From Prorocentrum cordatum (taxonomy: Eukaryota; Sar; Dinophyceae; Prorocentrales; Prorocentraceae), in contig CAUYUJ010019093.1 of assembly GCA_963575745.1 (NCBI GenBank), positions 170,354 to 234,353 of the forward strand: DNA of 64,000 bases. Direction: 5' to 3'. The notes under the pieces were generated by a model. It worked only from the letters and a program-made list of their open reading frames with translations. It ran no database searches and was not told where the DNA came from. This document shows, piece by piece, positions 31,090 to 40,634 of this stretch. The translations under genes and the position numbers were made by a program. Positions within the stretch are counted from its first letter, which is position 1, and every line of letters starts with the position of its first letter.

Positions 31090-31300
31090 TGAAGGCCCCC
31101 CCCCCCGAACATTCGGCGCCGTCGAACAGCACCAGGGGCACTCCCGTCCCCTCCCCTCCCCCTCCCCGACCCCTCCCCGACCGCCTCGCCTCACCCCCTC
31201 CCCGACCCCTCCTCCCTCCTCGAACCAGGGGCACTCCCGTCCCCCCTCCCCACCCCCTCCCCGAACCCCCCCCCCGGTGCCGGCGCCGGCTGGCAGCGCC
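31090..31300. repeat. C-rich CCCTCCCC tract
   Basis: Degenerate CCCCTCCCCGACC repeats; two copies of CAGGGGCACTCCCGTCCC (about 31130 and 31222). Confidence 0.7.
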
Positions 31301-31354
31301 CACGGAGCGACGCGGCGACGACGACCAGGCCGAAGACAACGGCGACTACAAGAC

Positions 31355-31465
31355 CCCCTCTATGAATGCGACGATTACGACGATTACATCGATCACGACG
31401 ATTACGATTACAACGATTACAAGACAACGACGATTACGACGATTACATCGTATCCTCAGCCGTGA
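31355..31465. repeat. GACGATTAC minisatellite
   Basis: About nine degenerate copies of the 9-bp word GACGATTAC with variants. Confidence 0.8.
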
Positions 31466-31524
31466 ACAATGGAATGTCGAGCCCAGAGTATTTACGGGCC
31501 TGGACTTCACGATGCGTCGCGTGC

Positions 31525-31555
31525 CTCCCGCGCTTTCCGTCGTCGCCGTCGCCGC

Positions 31556-31586
<31 letters not shown>

Positions 31587-31625
31587 GCCGTCGTGATGCT
31601 CGAAATCGTCGTCGTCGCCGTCGTG

Positions 31626-31658
<33 letters not shown>

Positions 31659-31933
31659 GTCGACGTCATCGTCGTCATCATCGTAGTCATCATCGTCATG
31701 CTCGAAGTCATCGTGGTCTTCGTCACCGACGTGGTCGCCGTCGTCGTCGTCGTCGAGGTCGTCGTGGTCTCCGTCGTCGCCGTCGTCGTCGTCGTGGTCG
31801 TCGCCGTCGTCGTCGTCGTCGTCGACGTCGCCGTCGTCGCCGTCGTCGACGTCGCCGTCATCATCGACGTCGCCGTCGTCGCCGTCGTCGACGTCATCGT
31901 CGTCGTCGTCGCCGTCGTCGTCGACGTCGCCGC

Positions 31934-31967
<34 letters not shown>

Positions 31968-32194
31968 ATCGCCGTCATCGTCGTCGCCGTCGTCGCCGCC
32001 GTCGACGTGCTCGTCGCCGTCGTCGTCGCCATCGCCGTCGTGCTCGTCGCCGTCGTCGCCGTCGCCGTCGTCGTCGTCGACGCCCACGTCGCGATCGTCG
32101 TCGTCGTCCTCGCCGTAGTCGTCGTCGTCGTCGCCGTCGCCCTCGCCGTAGTTGTCGTCGTCGTCGTCGTCGTCGCCGTGCTCGTCGTCGTCGC

Positions 32195-32225
<31 letters not shown>

Positions 32226-32439
32226 GATGTCGCCGCCGTCGTCGTCGCCGCAATCGTCAGCACCGTCGTCGCAATCGTTGCCGTCGTCGTCGTCGTCGCA
32301 GTGGTCGTCGCCATCGTCGCCGTCATGGCCGTCGTCGGCGTCGTCATCGTCGTCACCGTCGTCGTCGTCGTCGTGCTTGTCGTCGTCGTCGCCGTCGTCG
32401 TGGTCGTCGTCGTCGTCGCCGTCGTCGTCATCGCCGTCG

Positions 32440-32483
<44 letters not shown>

Positions 32484-32720
32484 CGCGTCGTCGTCGTCTT
32501 CGTCGTCGCCGCAGTCGTCGCAGCCGTCGTCGTCGTCGTCGTCGTCGTGGTGCCCGTCGCCGTCGTCGACGTCGTCGCCGTCGTCGACGTCGTCGCCGTT
32601 GTCGCCGTTGTCGCCGTCGTCGTCGTCGTCGACGTCATCGTCGTCGTCGTCGTCATCGTCGTCGACGTCGCCGCCACCGTCGTCGTCGTCGTCGTCGTCG
32701 CCACCACCGCCGCCGCCGCC
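31525..32720. repeat. (GTC)n array, about 1.2 kb
   Basis: Interrupted CGTCGT triplets with GCC and ATC breaks. Several CGTCGTCGACGTC words make local palindromes. The 500-640-codon frames on both strands (poly-Val/Ala, poly-Arg, poly-Ser, poly-Thr, poly-Asp) are triplet artefacts. Confidence 0.92.
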
Positions 32721-33008
32721 AACCGGCGCCAGCGCCGGCCTGGGGAAAGGGTGGGAACCCCGTCGACGTTCCCCGCCGCCGCCGACAGCCGCCGCCGTCG
32801 CCGGCGCCGCCCCAGGAGGGGGAGAGGGGCGCCGCCGCTGGCGCCGGCGCAGGCACGGGGTGGGGGGGGTTCGAACCCCCTCCCTTCCCCCTGGAGGGGG
32901 AGGGGGGAGGGGTTCGAAACCGCCCCCACCCCTTTGAACAAGGGGGGGCCAGTTCTGGACCGTCCGGACCCCCCCCGTCCAAGCGCCCACCGCACGCGCT
33001 CTTTCTGA
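32721..33008. other. Very GC-rich spacer
   Basis: CGCCGCCGG words and G/C runs (32850-32970), with local inverted repeats; no gene recognised. Confidence 0.45.
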
Positions 33009-33545
33009 CATCAGGCACCTACGCCATGATGTGGACCTTGGTAGTTGGGCCTTAGTTGGAGCTCCCAATGGTGCCACGAAACATGCGAGGGGTGTGCCGA
33101 AATTAGGCGACGACACCATGCGGACCCTAGCAGTTGGGCTTTAGCTGAAGCCCCCCGTGGGGCCACGACGCGTGAGGGGTTTGTCGAAATGAAGCACCGT
33201 CGCCATGCGAACCCTGACAGTTGGGCCTTGGCTGGAGCTCTATGGGGCCACGAAAGATGTGAAGGGCGTGTCGACATGAGGCATCGACGCCATGCAGACC
33301 ATGGCGATTGCGCCTTACCTGGAGCCCCCTGTGGGGCCACGAAACGTGTGAGTGGTCTGCCGAAGTGGACATGCGGAGGGCAAAGGCAGGGATGGGAGGA
33401 GGAGGAGGAGGAAAAGGAGACGGAGAAGGAGAAGGAGGAGGAGGATGAGGAGGGGGAGGAGGAGGAGGAGGAGGAATGGGAGAAAGAAGGAAGGAGGTGA
33501 CGCAGGGCGTTGTCTCTTCAAAGCCAGGACTCAACACCACAAGGT
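33009..33545 (+). repeat. Composite 90-bp tandem-repeat element, block B
   Basis: Four units (33012-33370), then a (GGA)n tract (33397-33480), then the shared end TGTCTCTTCAAAGCCAGGAC at about 33510 followed by CAACACCACAAGG. The same order of units, GGA tract and TCTCTTCAAA end recurs in blocks C and D. Confidence 0.8.
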
Positions 33546-33564
33546 GAGTTGGGAGAACCCAACC

Positions 33565-34860
33565 GTACGCAGTTGTGAATAGCGTGGTTGTGAGTATCTC
33601 TTCAGTGGAGCCCGTTCGGGGAGCACGAAACGTTTAAGTGGTGTGCCGACATGGGTGCGGCGGTACCATACGAACGCACCGAATTGAGCCTTCGGTGGAG
33701 TTCCCTATGCGGCCACGAAACGTGTAAGGGGTGTGCAGAAATGGACGCGGCGGTGCCATGCGAACGCAAAAAGGGGGCCCTTGGTGGAGCCCTGTGTGGC
33801 CCTGTGGGGCCACGAAACGTGAGAAGGGGGTGCCGAAACGGGCGCGGCGGCGGCATGCCAACGCAGCCAGTGAGGCCTTCGGTGGAGCTCCCTCTGGGGC
33901 CATGGAGCGTGAGGGGTCTGCCGAAACGGGTGCGGCGGCGCAATGCGAACGCAGCCACTGGGGGGGCCTTCGGTGGAGCTCCCGACGGGGCCACGAAACG
34001 TACGAGGGGTGTGGGGTGCGGCGGTGCCATGCGAATGCAGCCACTGTGGCCTTCGGTGGAGCTCCCTATGGGGCCACGAAACGTGTGAGGGGTGTGCCGA
34101 CATGGGTGCGGCGGTACCATGCGAACGCCATGAAACGTGTGATGGGTGTGCCGAAACGGGTGCGGCGGCGCCATGCGAACGCAGCCACTGGTGCCTTCGG
34201 TGGAGTTCCCTGTAGCGTGTGACGGGTCTGCCGAAGCGGGTGCGGCGGTGCCATTCGAACGCAGCCACTGGGGCCGTCGGTGGTGGTCCCTACGGGGCCA
34301 TGAAACGTACGAGGTGTGTGCCGAAGCGGGTGCGGCGGTGCCATGCGAAAGCAGCTATCAGGGCCTTCGGTGGAGCTCCCTATGGGGCCATGAAACGTGT
34401 GAGGGGTGTGCCGACACGGGTGCAGCTGTACCATGCGAGCGTAGCCACTGGGGCCATCAATGGAGCTCCCCAATGAGGCCACGATACGTGTGCAGGGTGT
34501 GCCGAAACGGGCGCGGCGGTGCCATGCTGATGCAACCACCGTGGCCTGGGGTGGAGCTCCCTGTGGGGCCACGAAACGAGTGAAGAATGTGCCGACATGG
34601 GTGCGGCGGTGCCATGCGAACGCAGCCACTGTGGCCTTCGGTGGAGCCCACTATGGGGCCACGAAGCGTGTGAGGGGTGCGCCTAGGAGGTCACGAGACG
34701 TGGATGAGAGGAGGAGGAGGAGGAGGAGAAGGAGGAGAAGGAGGAGGAGGAGGAGGGGGAGGAAGGAGCGAGGAACGTGGGGCGCTGCCTCTTCAAAGAA
34801 CAACCCAACACCACAGGATGGTTGGGAAAAGCATGCCAGAGCCGACGGAGTCCGACGACA
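33565..34860 (+). repeat. Composite 90-bp tandem-repeat element, block C
   Basis: Left end CAGTTGTGAATAGCG and GGTTGTGAGTATC; about eleven units, regular 90-bp period best seen at 34021 and 34111; then (GGA)n at 34705-34770; then CTGCCTCTTCAAAGAACAAC and CAACACCACAGG. The period is a multiple of three, so all frames stay open. One plus frame repeats WSSLWGHETCEGCA.TGAAVPCERSH, a C..C........C pattern that looks like a metal knuckle but is unproven. Confidence 0.85.
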
Positions 34861-35037
34861 CGCACAAGAACTCTCAAGTCTGCTGAACATCAGCAGCACG
34901 CCGACATCCGGCGAAAGAAAGCCCTCGCCAGGGTCGAGCGGAAGCCCTCGCGGCTGCCAGAGAAGAGACGGCCGCGGGGGCGGCACCGCCAGCAGCTTCA
35001 GGAAGGAGGCACGGGACGGTCGCCACACTGCCCCAGG

Positions 35038-35243
35038 AGAGCCCAGTCGGATCGGCGATCGAAACGAACCGGATCGGCGGACACTGGCAGCCGAGTCGGG
35101 AAAAGGCGGGTCGGCTAAGATCGGCAGGCCCGTGTGCGCCCACTGAGAGATCGGAACCCAGATCGGAATCCGGAGTCGAAGTCGGCATCGGGATCCATCG
35201 AAATCGGATCGCATCGAATCGGAGGAACCGACACGAGCCCTGC
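35038..35243. repeat. TCGGAATCGA dispersed repeat, copy 2
   Basis: Same order of words and same orientation as 20495-20726, preceded by GGAGAGCCCAGTCGGATCGG. It lies at the 3' side of retrocopy 2. Confidence 0.78.
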
Positions 35244-35827
35244 TCTGCCCTGGCGCCCCAGCGGTATCGCGCTCCTCGCGAGACCTGGGGCGGGGCCAGC
35301 GGGGGGCCCCACCAGCGGCAGCAGCACCACGCCCAGGCACCGGTGGTCCTCGGCTGGCCCGGGGGTGTCGCGGGGCTCGGCCTGCGGCAGCACGAGGACC
35401 AGCGCCTCGGGCACGGCGATGGGACCCAGCGGCACGACGAGAACAGCACGCAATGGCATGCGCAGCTGCTCTGGACCCCGCAGGCGAAGGGGCTCGGGAC
35501 GAACTCGAGCGCGTCGGCGCGCAAGCGGGAAGCCTGGCATGGCGAGCACCGGCCGAGGAGCGCCTTCGCCTCCAGCCCAGCCCCGTGCTGCGCACGACGA
35601 AGGTGGGCAGTCGAAGCGCACTCTACATCGATGCCCTCCGCCTCGGAGTGCAGCGCAACGTTCCTGCGGAGCACGAGGGCCAAAATTGCAAGGACCGCCG
35701 CCCGAAGCCGTGACCCCACCTCCGAGCCCCCCACGATGAGCGACAGCGCCTCTTCAGCCAGCTGCAGCTGTGCGGTGAGCTGGCCCATCTCGCTGGAAAT
35801 ACGATGCACGAAACGATCAGCAGAAAC

Positions 35828-36024
35828 TCGGGAGCGACCAAGAGGGGGGCGTCCAAGAGGGGGGGGGGGGCGCAAATCGTGGCCGGCGGCATGTGCGCGG
35901 CCCAAGGGGGGGCCATGGACGTCATGAAACAAGAAGAGGCGCCATGAAATCTGGGGAGATATCATGGCCCCCGGCATGATATCCACCCCCCCTAGTCATC
36001 ACCCCCCCTCTTTGCCGCCCCCGA
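35828..36024. mobile_element. Foldback family 2, copy B
   Basis: 197 bp. Left TCGGGAGCGACCAAGAGGGG, right inverted TCGGGGGCGGCAAAGAGGGG, perfect 5-bp target duplication GAAAC (35823-35827 and 36025-36029). Internal words shared with copy A: GGCCGGCGGCATGTGCGCGG, AAGAAGAGGCGCCATGAAAT. Confidence 0.9.
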
Positions 36025-36188
36025 GAAACACGTGGGCGAGACCTCCGCGAGGCACGAGACAAAACACTGGCGCCACCGGCAGGGGCACCTCCCACAGCCA
36101 CCTCCACACCAGAGAACCCCCAGCGGCCGCCACCGCAAGGCATGCTGACCCAGCTTGAGCAGTAGAGCGTTCATCCGCTGATGAATGG

Positions 36189-36210
36189 CATGAGCCAAAA
36201 TGGCTGAGGA
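36189..36210 (-). other. DinoSL relic 2
   Basis: Minus strand TCCTCAGCCATTTTGGCTCA followed by TG, 19 of 22 positions equal to DinoSL, including an exact 15-base run AGCCATTTTGGCTCA. The upstream flank is a (CCT)n tract. Confidence 0.8.
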
Positions 36211-36295
36211 GGGGGAGGGGGAGGAGGGGGAGGAGGAGGAGGAGGAGGAGGAGGAGGAGGAGGAGGAGGAGGAGGAGGAGAAGGAAGCAACAAAA
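36211..36295. repeat. (GGA)n microsatellite
   Basis: Nearly pure GGA triplets, between the SL relic and exon 1. Confidence 0.9.
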
Positions 36296-36507
36296 GAGGA
36301 AGGAGTCCCTGAGGGAAAAGGGGTCCTGAGGGAAACGGGTCCTGAACCCCAGGACCCTCCCCGTGGCCAATTTTTGCTCGGCTGGTGCAGTCTTGGACGG
36401 TCCCGGGGCCCCAGGAAGGCCCCGGGAGACCGAAAAGGGTGAGGACCAAAAGAGAAAGACCCGTATCTCCTCCAGGGCCCCTCTCCTCCATGCCAAGCCC
36501 CGGCGTC

Positions 36508-36633
36508 CGGGTCGCTGATCGGGGCGCGCCTCTTCATCTGGTCCGCCACGCGCTGCTGCGCCCAGTCGTCGACGCCCACCACGAAGGGGCGGCCCTTGCG
36601 GTCGTCGGCGGGCTCCACCTTCCCGTCCTTGTC
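36508..36633 (-). CDS. Metallophosphoesterase exon 1 (first recognised exon)
   Basis: 42 codons bounded by an AG|G acceptor (GAG|GAC at 36634/36633) and a GA donor (GACGCC from 36507). The peptide starts DKDGKVEP, passes through FVVGVDDWAQQRVADQM and ends PISDP. This fits the helix between metal motifs I and II of purple acid phosphatases, and ISDP runs directly into DYVLNVGDNFY of exon 2. The GDxG motif itself is not here (VDDW stands nearby), so an upstream exon with a signal peptide and GDxG is expected beyond 36.7 kb; I did not find it. The 5' boundary is uncertain: the same frame stays open up to about 36780, and an ATG lies there. Confidence 0.62.
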
Positions 36634-36783
36634 CTCGGGCGCGGGGCAGAGCGGCAGGTGGGCGTGGCGATGGCGTCGGCGCTGGCTTCCGACACCGCCC
36701 TGGCCCCTCTGGCCTCCAGCGATCGCGGCGAGAGCGCTCGACAGCGGGCGATCCTGCCTCCGGCGGCGTTCGTCGGGCATTGT

Positions 36784-37845
36784 TGAATTGGGGGGGGCGA
36801 TAAGTGGGGGAGGGTGGGGAGAAACGCGCACCTTTGGTCACCCTTTTGGGCCCCAGGGGGGACCATAGAGGGCCCCTCGAGGGCAGAACAGGAGAGCCCT
36901 TCTTCACCCCCCCATTTACTCGGACGCATGAGGACATGCTAGCACGATGCGCCTCTGTTGGAGACGCGCGTCCGGCCTGATCACATAGTACAAAATATTG
37001 TACTGCATCGTTTCCCGAGCGGTATGGCCCGAAAGTGCATGCCACCAAGCACATACCATAAGACTTCTTGGCGCACGCGTCGCCCATGCGTGGGCGACGC
37101 ACACTTCGTGTTAGTACAGTCGAGTTTGTTCGGAGAGGACACGCAAGAGGGCACGAGACCCTTCCGAGGGCCACGTTGCCACAGGAATGCAAAAGGCATG
37201 GGTCGCGAAACACAGGAAACAAGGGCACCTTTGAATTGGCAAGGTTGACCTACCAATCAGCCTCGACTGTATGTGGGTGACGCCGATTTATCGCTACCCC
37301 ATTACTCGACCACACGCAAGAGTGACCCCGAGTAAGAGTGACCCTTGGTGCGCGGCTGTGCGGGGGCCGCGGGGGGACCAAACACAGCCGCTCAAGACGC
37401 CACTACCGCAGCGCGTTCGGCGATCGGGGGACACCAGTGAGCCCGCACCAAACGTCACTCCAGCAAAGGGTCATAACAGGGGATATGTCGACCCCTATCC
37501 CAGGCGTTAGGAGGATTCTCGAATGGAACAGAAATGATGGGCACAACCCAAGGATATACGAGGGGGGGCGTCCATCCTCGATAAGGGGTGCGTCCGAATA
37601 GCCCCCTCGGGGTGTATCCCAGGGCCCCCCTCAAAAAGTCAGGGGTTTGGGGAGCAAGATCGCCTGCGACAACGCGTCCCTCTTCACCATCTGTCGGAAG
37701 AAGCAGGTAGAAACATGAAGTAGGAGGCGTTGAACATAGATTGGGCCCCGTCCGCCCCCCTAAGAGGACGGAAAGGGTGAAGCCACTCGATCATAACAGG
37801 CGGAAGGCGCTCAAAGTAGAGCGGAACATGGAGATCGAAAAATAC
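36784..37845. other. Unassigned sequence upstream of exon 1
   Basis: Unique mixed sequence with short G-runs. The missing first exon of the phosphatase gene could lie here or further right, but no GDxG-containing peptide or signal peptide was recognised. Confidence 0.35.
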
Positions 37846-37847
37846 CT

Positions 37848-37938
37848 ACGACGGGTTCGCGAAGTGTCGACCCCGGCGTTGGCTCCTGACACCGCGGAGA
37901 TCGTTCAAACTTGAACGATCGGTCGTTCCACTACTCGC
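37848..37938. mobile_element. Foldback family 4, left-half fragment
   Basis: GTGTCGACCCCGGCGTTGGC and the palindrome GATCGTTCAAACTTGAACGA match the left half of 41688-41876. It is cut off where a family 3 element begins at 37941. Confidence 0.72.
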
Positions 37939-37940
37939 CA

Positions 37941-38066
37941 GCCATCGCTCGCACGTCCCTTCCCCATGCATGCTTCGGCTTCGTGTGATGTGTTTCTTCG
38001 TAGCAGGATCCAGGAGGCTCCTCGACGGTCCTCGCGGGGAACAAATGCACACGCCCGAGCGATGCC
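37941..38066. mobile_element. Foldback family 3, copy B
   Basis: Left GCCATCGCTCGCACGTCCC, right ACGCCCGAGCGATGCC; shared interior words with 9249-9372 and 61811-61935 (TTCGTG, CTCGACGGTCCTCG, AAATGCACACG). It directly follows a truncated family 4 element. Confidence 0.75.
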
Positions 38067-38164
38067 AAGCGGGGGAGGGGGCAGTCGGGGGCCGAACGGA
38101 GGGAGTGGCCCCGAAGGGGCCCCAGGCGGCCCCCCGAGCTGCCTGCGCGGGACCAGAATCGGCG

Positions 38165-38760
38165 CTCCTCCTCCTCCCTCCTGCTCCTGCTCCTCCTCCT
38201 CCTCCTCCTCCTCCTCCTCCTCCTCCTCCTCCTCCTCCTCCTCCTCCTCCTCCTCCTCCTCCTCCTCCTCCTCCTCCTCCTCCTCCTCCTCCTCCTCCTC
38301 GTCCTCCTCATCCTCCTCGTCTTCCTCGTCCTCCTCGTCCTCCTCGTCCTCCTCGTCCGCCTCGTCCTCCTCGTCCTCCTCGTCCTCCTCGTCCTCCTGC
38401 TCCTCCTGCTCCTCCTCCTCCTCCTCCTCCTCGTCCTCCTCGTCCTCCTCGTCCTCCTCGTCCTCCTCGTCCTCCTCCCCCTCTCCTCCTCCTCCTCCTC
38501 CTCCTCCTCCTCCTCCTCCTCCTACGCCTCCTCCTCATACTCCCCTCCTCCTCCTCCTCCTCCTCCTCCCTCCTCCTCCTCCTCCTCCTCCTCCTCTCCT
38601 CCTCTCTCCTCTCCTCCTCCTCCTCCTCTCCCTTCCTCCTCCTCCTCCTCCTCTCCTCCCCTCCTCCTCCTCCTCCTCCTCCTGCCCCCTCTCTCCCCCT
38701 CCGCCTCCGCCTCCGCCTCCTCCTCCTCCTCCTCCTCCTCCTCCTCCTCCTCTTAAACCT
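38165..38760. repeat. (TCC)n array, about 600 bp
   Basis: Long TCC/CTC runs with an inner section of GTCCTCCTC words (38300-38470). One of the longest triplet arrays in the window. Confidence 0.92.
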
Positions 38761-38888
38761 TCACTGAACCCCGCAGCCTCATGTAGACAAGCGTGTTCCT
38801 CCGCCTCCTCCTCCTCCTCCTCCTCCTCCTCCTCCTCCTCTTAAACCTTCACTGAACCCCGCAGCCTCATGTAGACAAGCGTGTTCCA
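38753..38888. repeat. Near-perfect duplication bounded by TCC runs
   Basis: CTTAAACCTTCACTGAACCC ... GTAGACAAGCGTGTTCC occurs at about 38753-38799 and 38840-38886, identical over about 47 bp and separated by a (CTC)n run. Recent slippage-type duplication or an assembly artefact. Confidence 0.85.
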
Positions 38889-39009
38889 CTACTCGCAACG
38901 TAGCTACTCGCAAATGGCCCAGATCCACCACGAGGAATTTAGAATCCTTTACGTAGAGGTGAACATGTGTTTTGTTTCTGACGATTGCGAGTAGGCACGT
39001 TGCGAGTAG
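38889..39009. mobile_element. Foldback element, family 6
   Basis: 121 bp. Left CTACTCGCAACGTAGCTACT then CGCAA; the right end is its inverted match with two differences. The interior is AT-rich. No target duplication recognised, single copy here. Confidence 0.75.
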
Positions 39010-39933
39010 CGAAGCGCGCTCGGTGATCATGGGGAAAATCCTGGAGGCCTCGCGCGGCAACTCGAGGCCCAAACTACGTCGGATCCACGCCTGATGTTCT
39101 TCGTGGGGTTCACGTCGGATCGCGTCGCATTCACGTCGGACTTGAGCTAAAACGTCGCCGCGCGAACGTCGTCCCATATCTTCACGGACAGCCGTGCGGA
39201 CTAGACAATGCGCCGATCAGCCAACGACCTGCCACCGCGTCCCGCGGCCCCTCCTACCTCCGCAACCTCCCTCCCTCCTACCTCCACGCTCCTCCAGCCT
39301 TGCTCCCTCCCTCCCTCCATTCCCTCTTCGTGCCTGCACCCTTCACCCTGCGAAGTCCCTTCCTGCTTCGTACCATTGCCAATCGCTCTCCCCCCTCCTC
39401 TGACGGGTGCCTTCTTTTCGTGGCGTGGTCCCCCACAAGTCTCGCCCCCGCCCACGGGGCCAACAATTTTCCATCCACGAATTGAGTTTTAACCTGAAAT
39501 AGCCAGAAACGTCGAACAACCAGCCGTCAATGTTTACGTGTGACGCCCAGACCTGAAGACCCTACTCAAGCGCCGCTCCCCAGACCAACCCAACATTCTG
39601 GCCAGAATCTCGAAGTGGACTTCTGGTCGTGATCCTCGAGGCTCGCACCACGGACTTCGAGGTTCAAAACTCGCCTCCTCTGACCTGCCTGGGGGGAGCA
39701 CTCTGGCCACCAGACTTGGATGGGGTCGGAGAATCGCGCCGCATCGCAGCGCATCGGCGATGCATCGCCGCCGTCGGCGGTACGTCGGCGCCGTCGGCGT
39801 GGAAAAGATCGGGCTCCACATCGTGCCGCATCTGGGGAAACCAGGCTGAGGAAGGAGCAGGAGGAGAAGTAGGGGAGGAGGAAGAGGAGGATGACGAGCA
39901 AGATGGGGAAGGGTGGAGGGGGAGAAGGGGGAC

Positions 39934-39934
<1 letters not shown>
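39010..39934. other. Unassigned sequence
   Basis: A minus-strand frame through 39177-39000 (DVLAQVRRECDAIRREPHEE) is protein-like but unassigned. The rest is pyrimidine-rich (39240-39400) or unique. Confidence 0.35.
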
Positions 39935-40014
<80 letters not shown>

Positions 40015-40015
40015 A
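39935..40015. repeat. (GAT)n microsatellite
   Basis: Pure GAT triplets, about 26 copies. Confidence 0.92.
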
Positions 40016-40208
40016 AGGAGGAGCAGGAGGAGGATGAGGAGGTAGAGAGGGAGGAGGAGGGGGAGGAGGAGGAGGAATACCCATACTGTTAATCCACGGC
40101 CTGGGTCCCGAGGCGGATCTGGCCGTGGCGACGAGGGCCTCCAGAGGGAGGCCCCAAAACATCAAGACGAGGCAAACGTAGCAGAACTGGAGCCTTGTCC
40201 TCCCCTGA

Positions 40209-40420
40209 GCATCGCCGATGCATCGGCGATGCGGCGCTACTAGGGACACGACGAATCACAGAAACATACAGACTCGGAGGTCCGCGCGAATCTCTGGGAT
40301 CCGCGATGGATCCCCCCTCCCTGGCGCGCGGACCTGAGAGATCCGCGTGGCCCTCCGAGTTCCTGTGTTTGTGTCACTCTTCGTTGCCCTGTCTGAGCAT
40401 CGCCGCTGCATCGGCGATGC
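40209..40420. repeat. 24-bp palindrome duplicated around a foldback element
   Basis: The perfect palindrome GCATCGCCGATG|CATCGGCGATGC (40209-40232) recurs with one change at 40397-40420, both inside a TGAGCATCGCC...GCGGCGC context of about 32 bp. Family 1 copy 40241-40390 lies between them. Related words (GCATCGGCGATGCATCG) are at 39748-39772. Confidence 0.8.
40241..40390. mobile_element. Foldback family 1, compact copy
   Basis: 150 bp. Left TAGGGACACGACGAATCACA, right inverted AGGGCAACGAAGAGTGACAC; both continue with CTCGGAGG.CC.CGCG. The central GGCGCC-rich core is shorter than in the other copies. Confidence 0.8.
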
Positions 40421-40498
40421 GGCGCCGTCCTTCGATCCTCCGGCCTCACCTGCTCGGAGCCCACTCGGGAGGCTCAGGAGAGTCGGGGATGGACAGAC

Positions 40499-40634
40499 CC
40501 CCCTTTAGTAAAACGTGGTTTAATGAAAACAACCTGAGGCCCAAACCTGGCGGGCGCAAGCCTCGAAAATAATGGCCACGGCGCCCTCTCGAGAACCGAA
40601 AACGGACAATTCACTAGTCGACGTGTCACTGTTG
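40499..40634 (+). repeat. Dispersed repeat ending CGACGTGTCA, copy 1
   Basis: CCCCTTTAGTAAAACG, AATGAAAACAACCTG, CGCCCTCTCGAGAACCGAAA and CAATTCACTAGTCGACGTGT recur in the same order at 41545-41675. Confidence 0.75.

Larger units (their letters stand above)
35300..36210 (-). pseudogene. Second retroposed gene copy with spliced-leader relic, split by a foldback element
   Basis: Minus strand: DinoSL relic (36189-36210), 45-nt leader, ATG at 36143. The frame MPCGGGRWGFSGVEVAVGGA ... RSRPRVS reaches 36025, where family 2 element 35828-36024 is inserted with target duplication GAAAC. Reading across the ancestral empty site, the same frame continues ADRFVHRISSEMGQLTAQLQ, LAEEALSLIVGGSEVGSRLR, AAVLAILALVLRRNVALHSE and onward to at least 35300. 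The protein family is not recognised; a hydrophobic helix (AVLAILALVL) is present. Inference: retrocopy first, foldback insertion later. Confidence 0.72.
3427..36633 (-). other. Gene span: purple-acid-phosphatase-like metallophosphoesterase, at least 8 exons
   Basis: Gene-level entry tying together eight short minus-strand exons listed below. Together they give 256 codons in one frame with no internal stop. Known family: calcineurin-like / purple acid phosphatases use five metal motifs (GDxG, GDxxY, GNH[DE], VxxH, GHxH) to bind two metal ions and hydrolyse phosphomonoesters, usually in secretory or extracellular compartments. Seen here: GDNFY (exon 2), GNHD (exon 3) and VVSH (exon 7) in the correct order. 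Not seen: GDxG and GHxH, so at least one exon at each end is missing, outside the window or not recognised. Introns total 32.4 kb (about 8.0, 6.5, 3.4, 3.9, 0.6, 10.0 and 0.07 kb) and are packed with repeats. Every proposed acceptor is AG|G and donors are GA, GC or GT, as known for dinoflagellates. Because every exon is open and joins in frame, I infer a working gene, not a pseudogene. Confidence 0.78.

Noticed and set aside
31080-33119. 500-640-codon frames on both strands
   Set aside because: Created by the (GTC)n array, which lacks stop codons in all frames; products are poly-Val, poly-Arg, poly-Ser, poly-Thr or poly-Asp.
36784-37230. The missing first exon of the phosphatase with GDxG
   Set aside because: No GDxG or signal peptide was found in any minus-strand frame; the open frames here show no family features.
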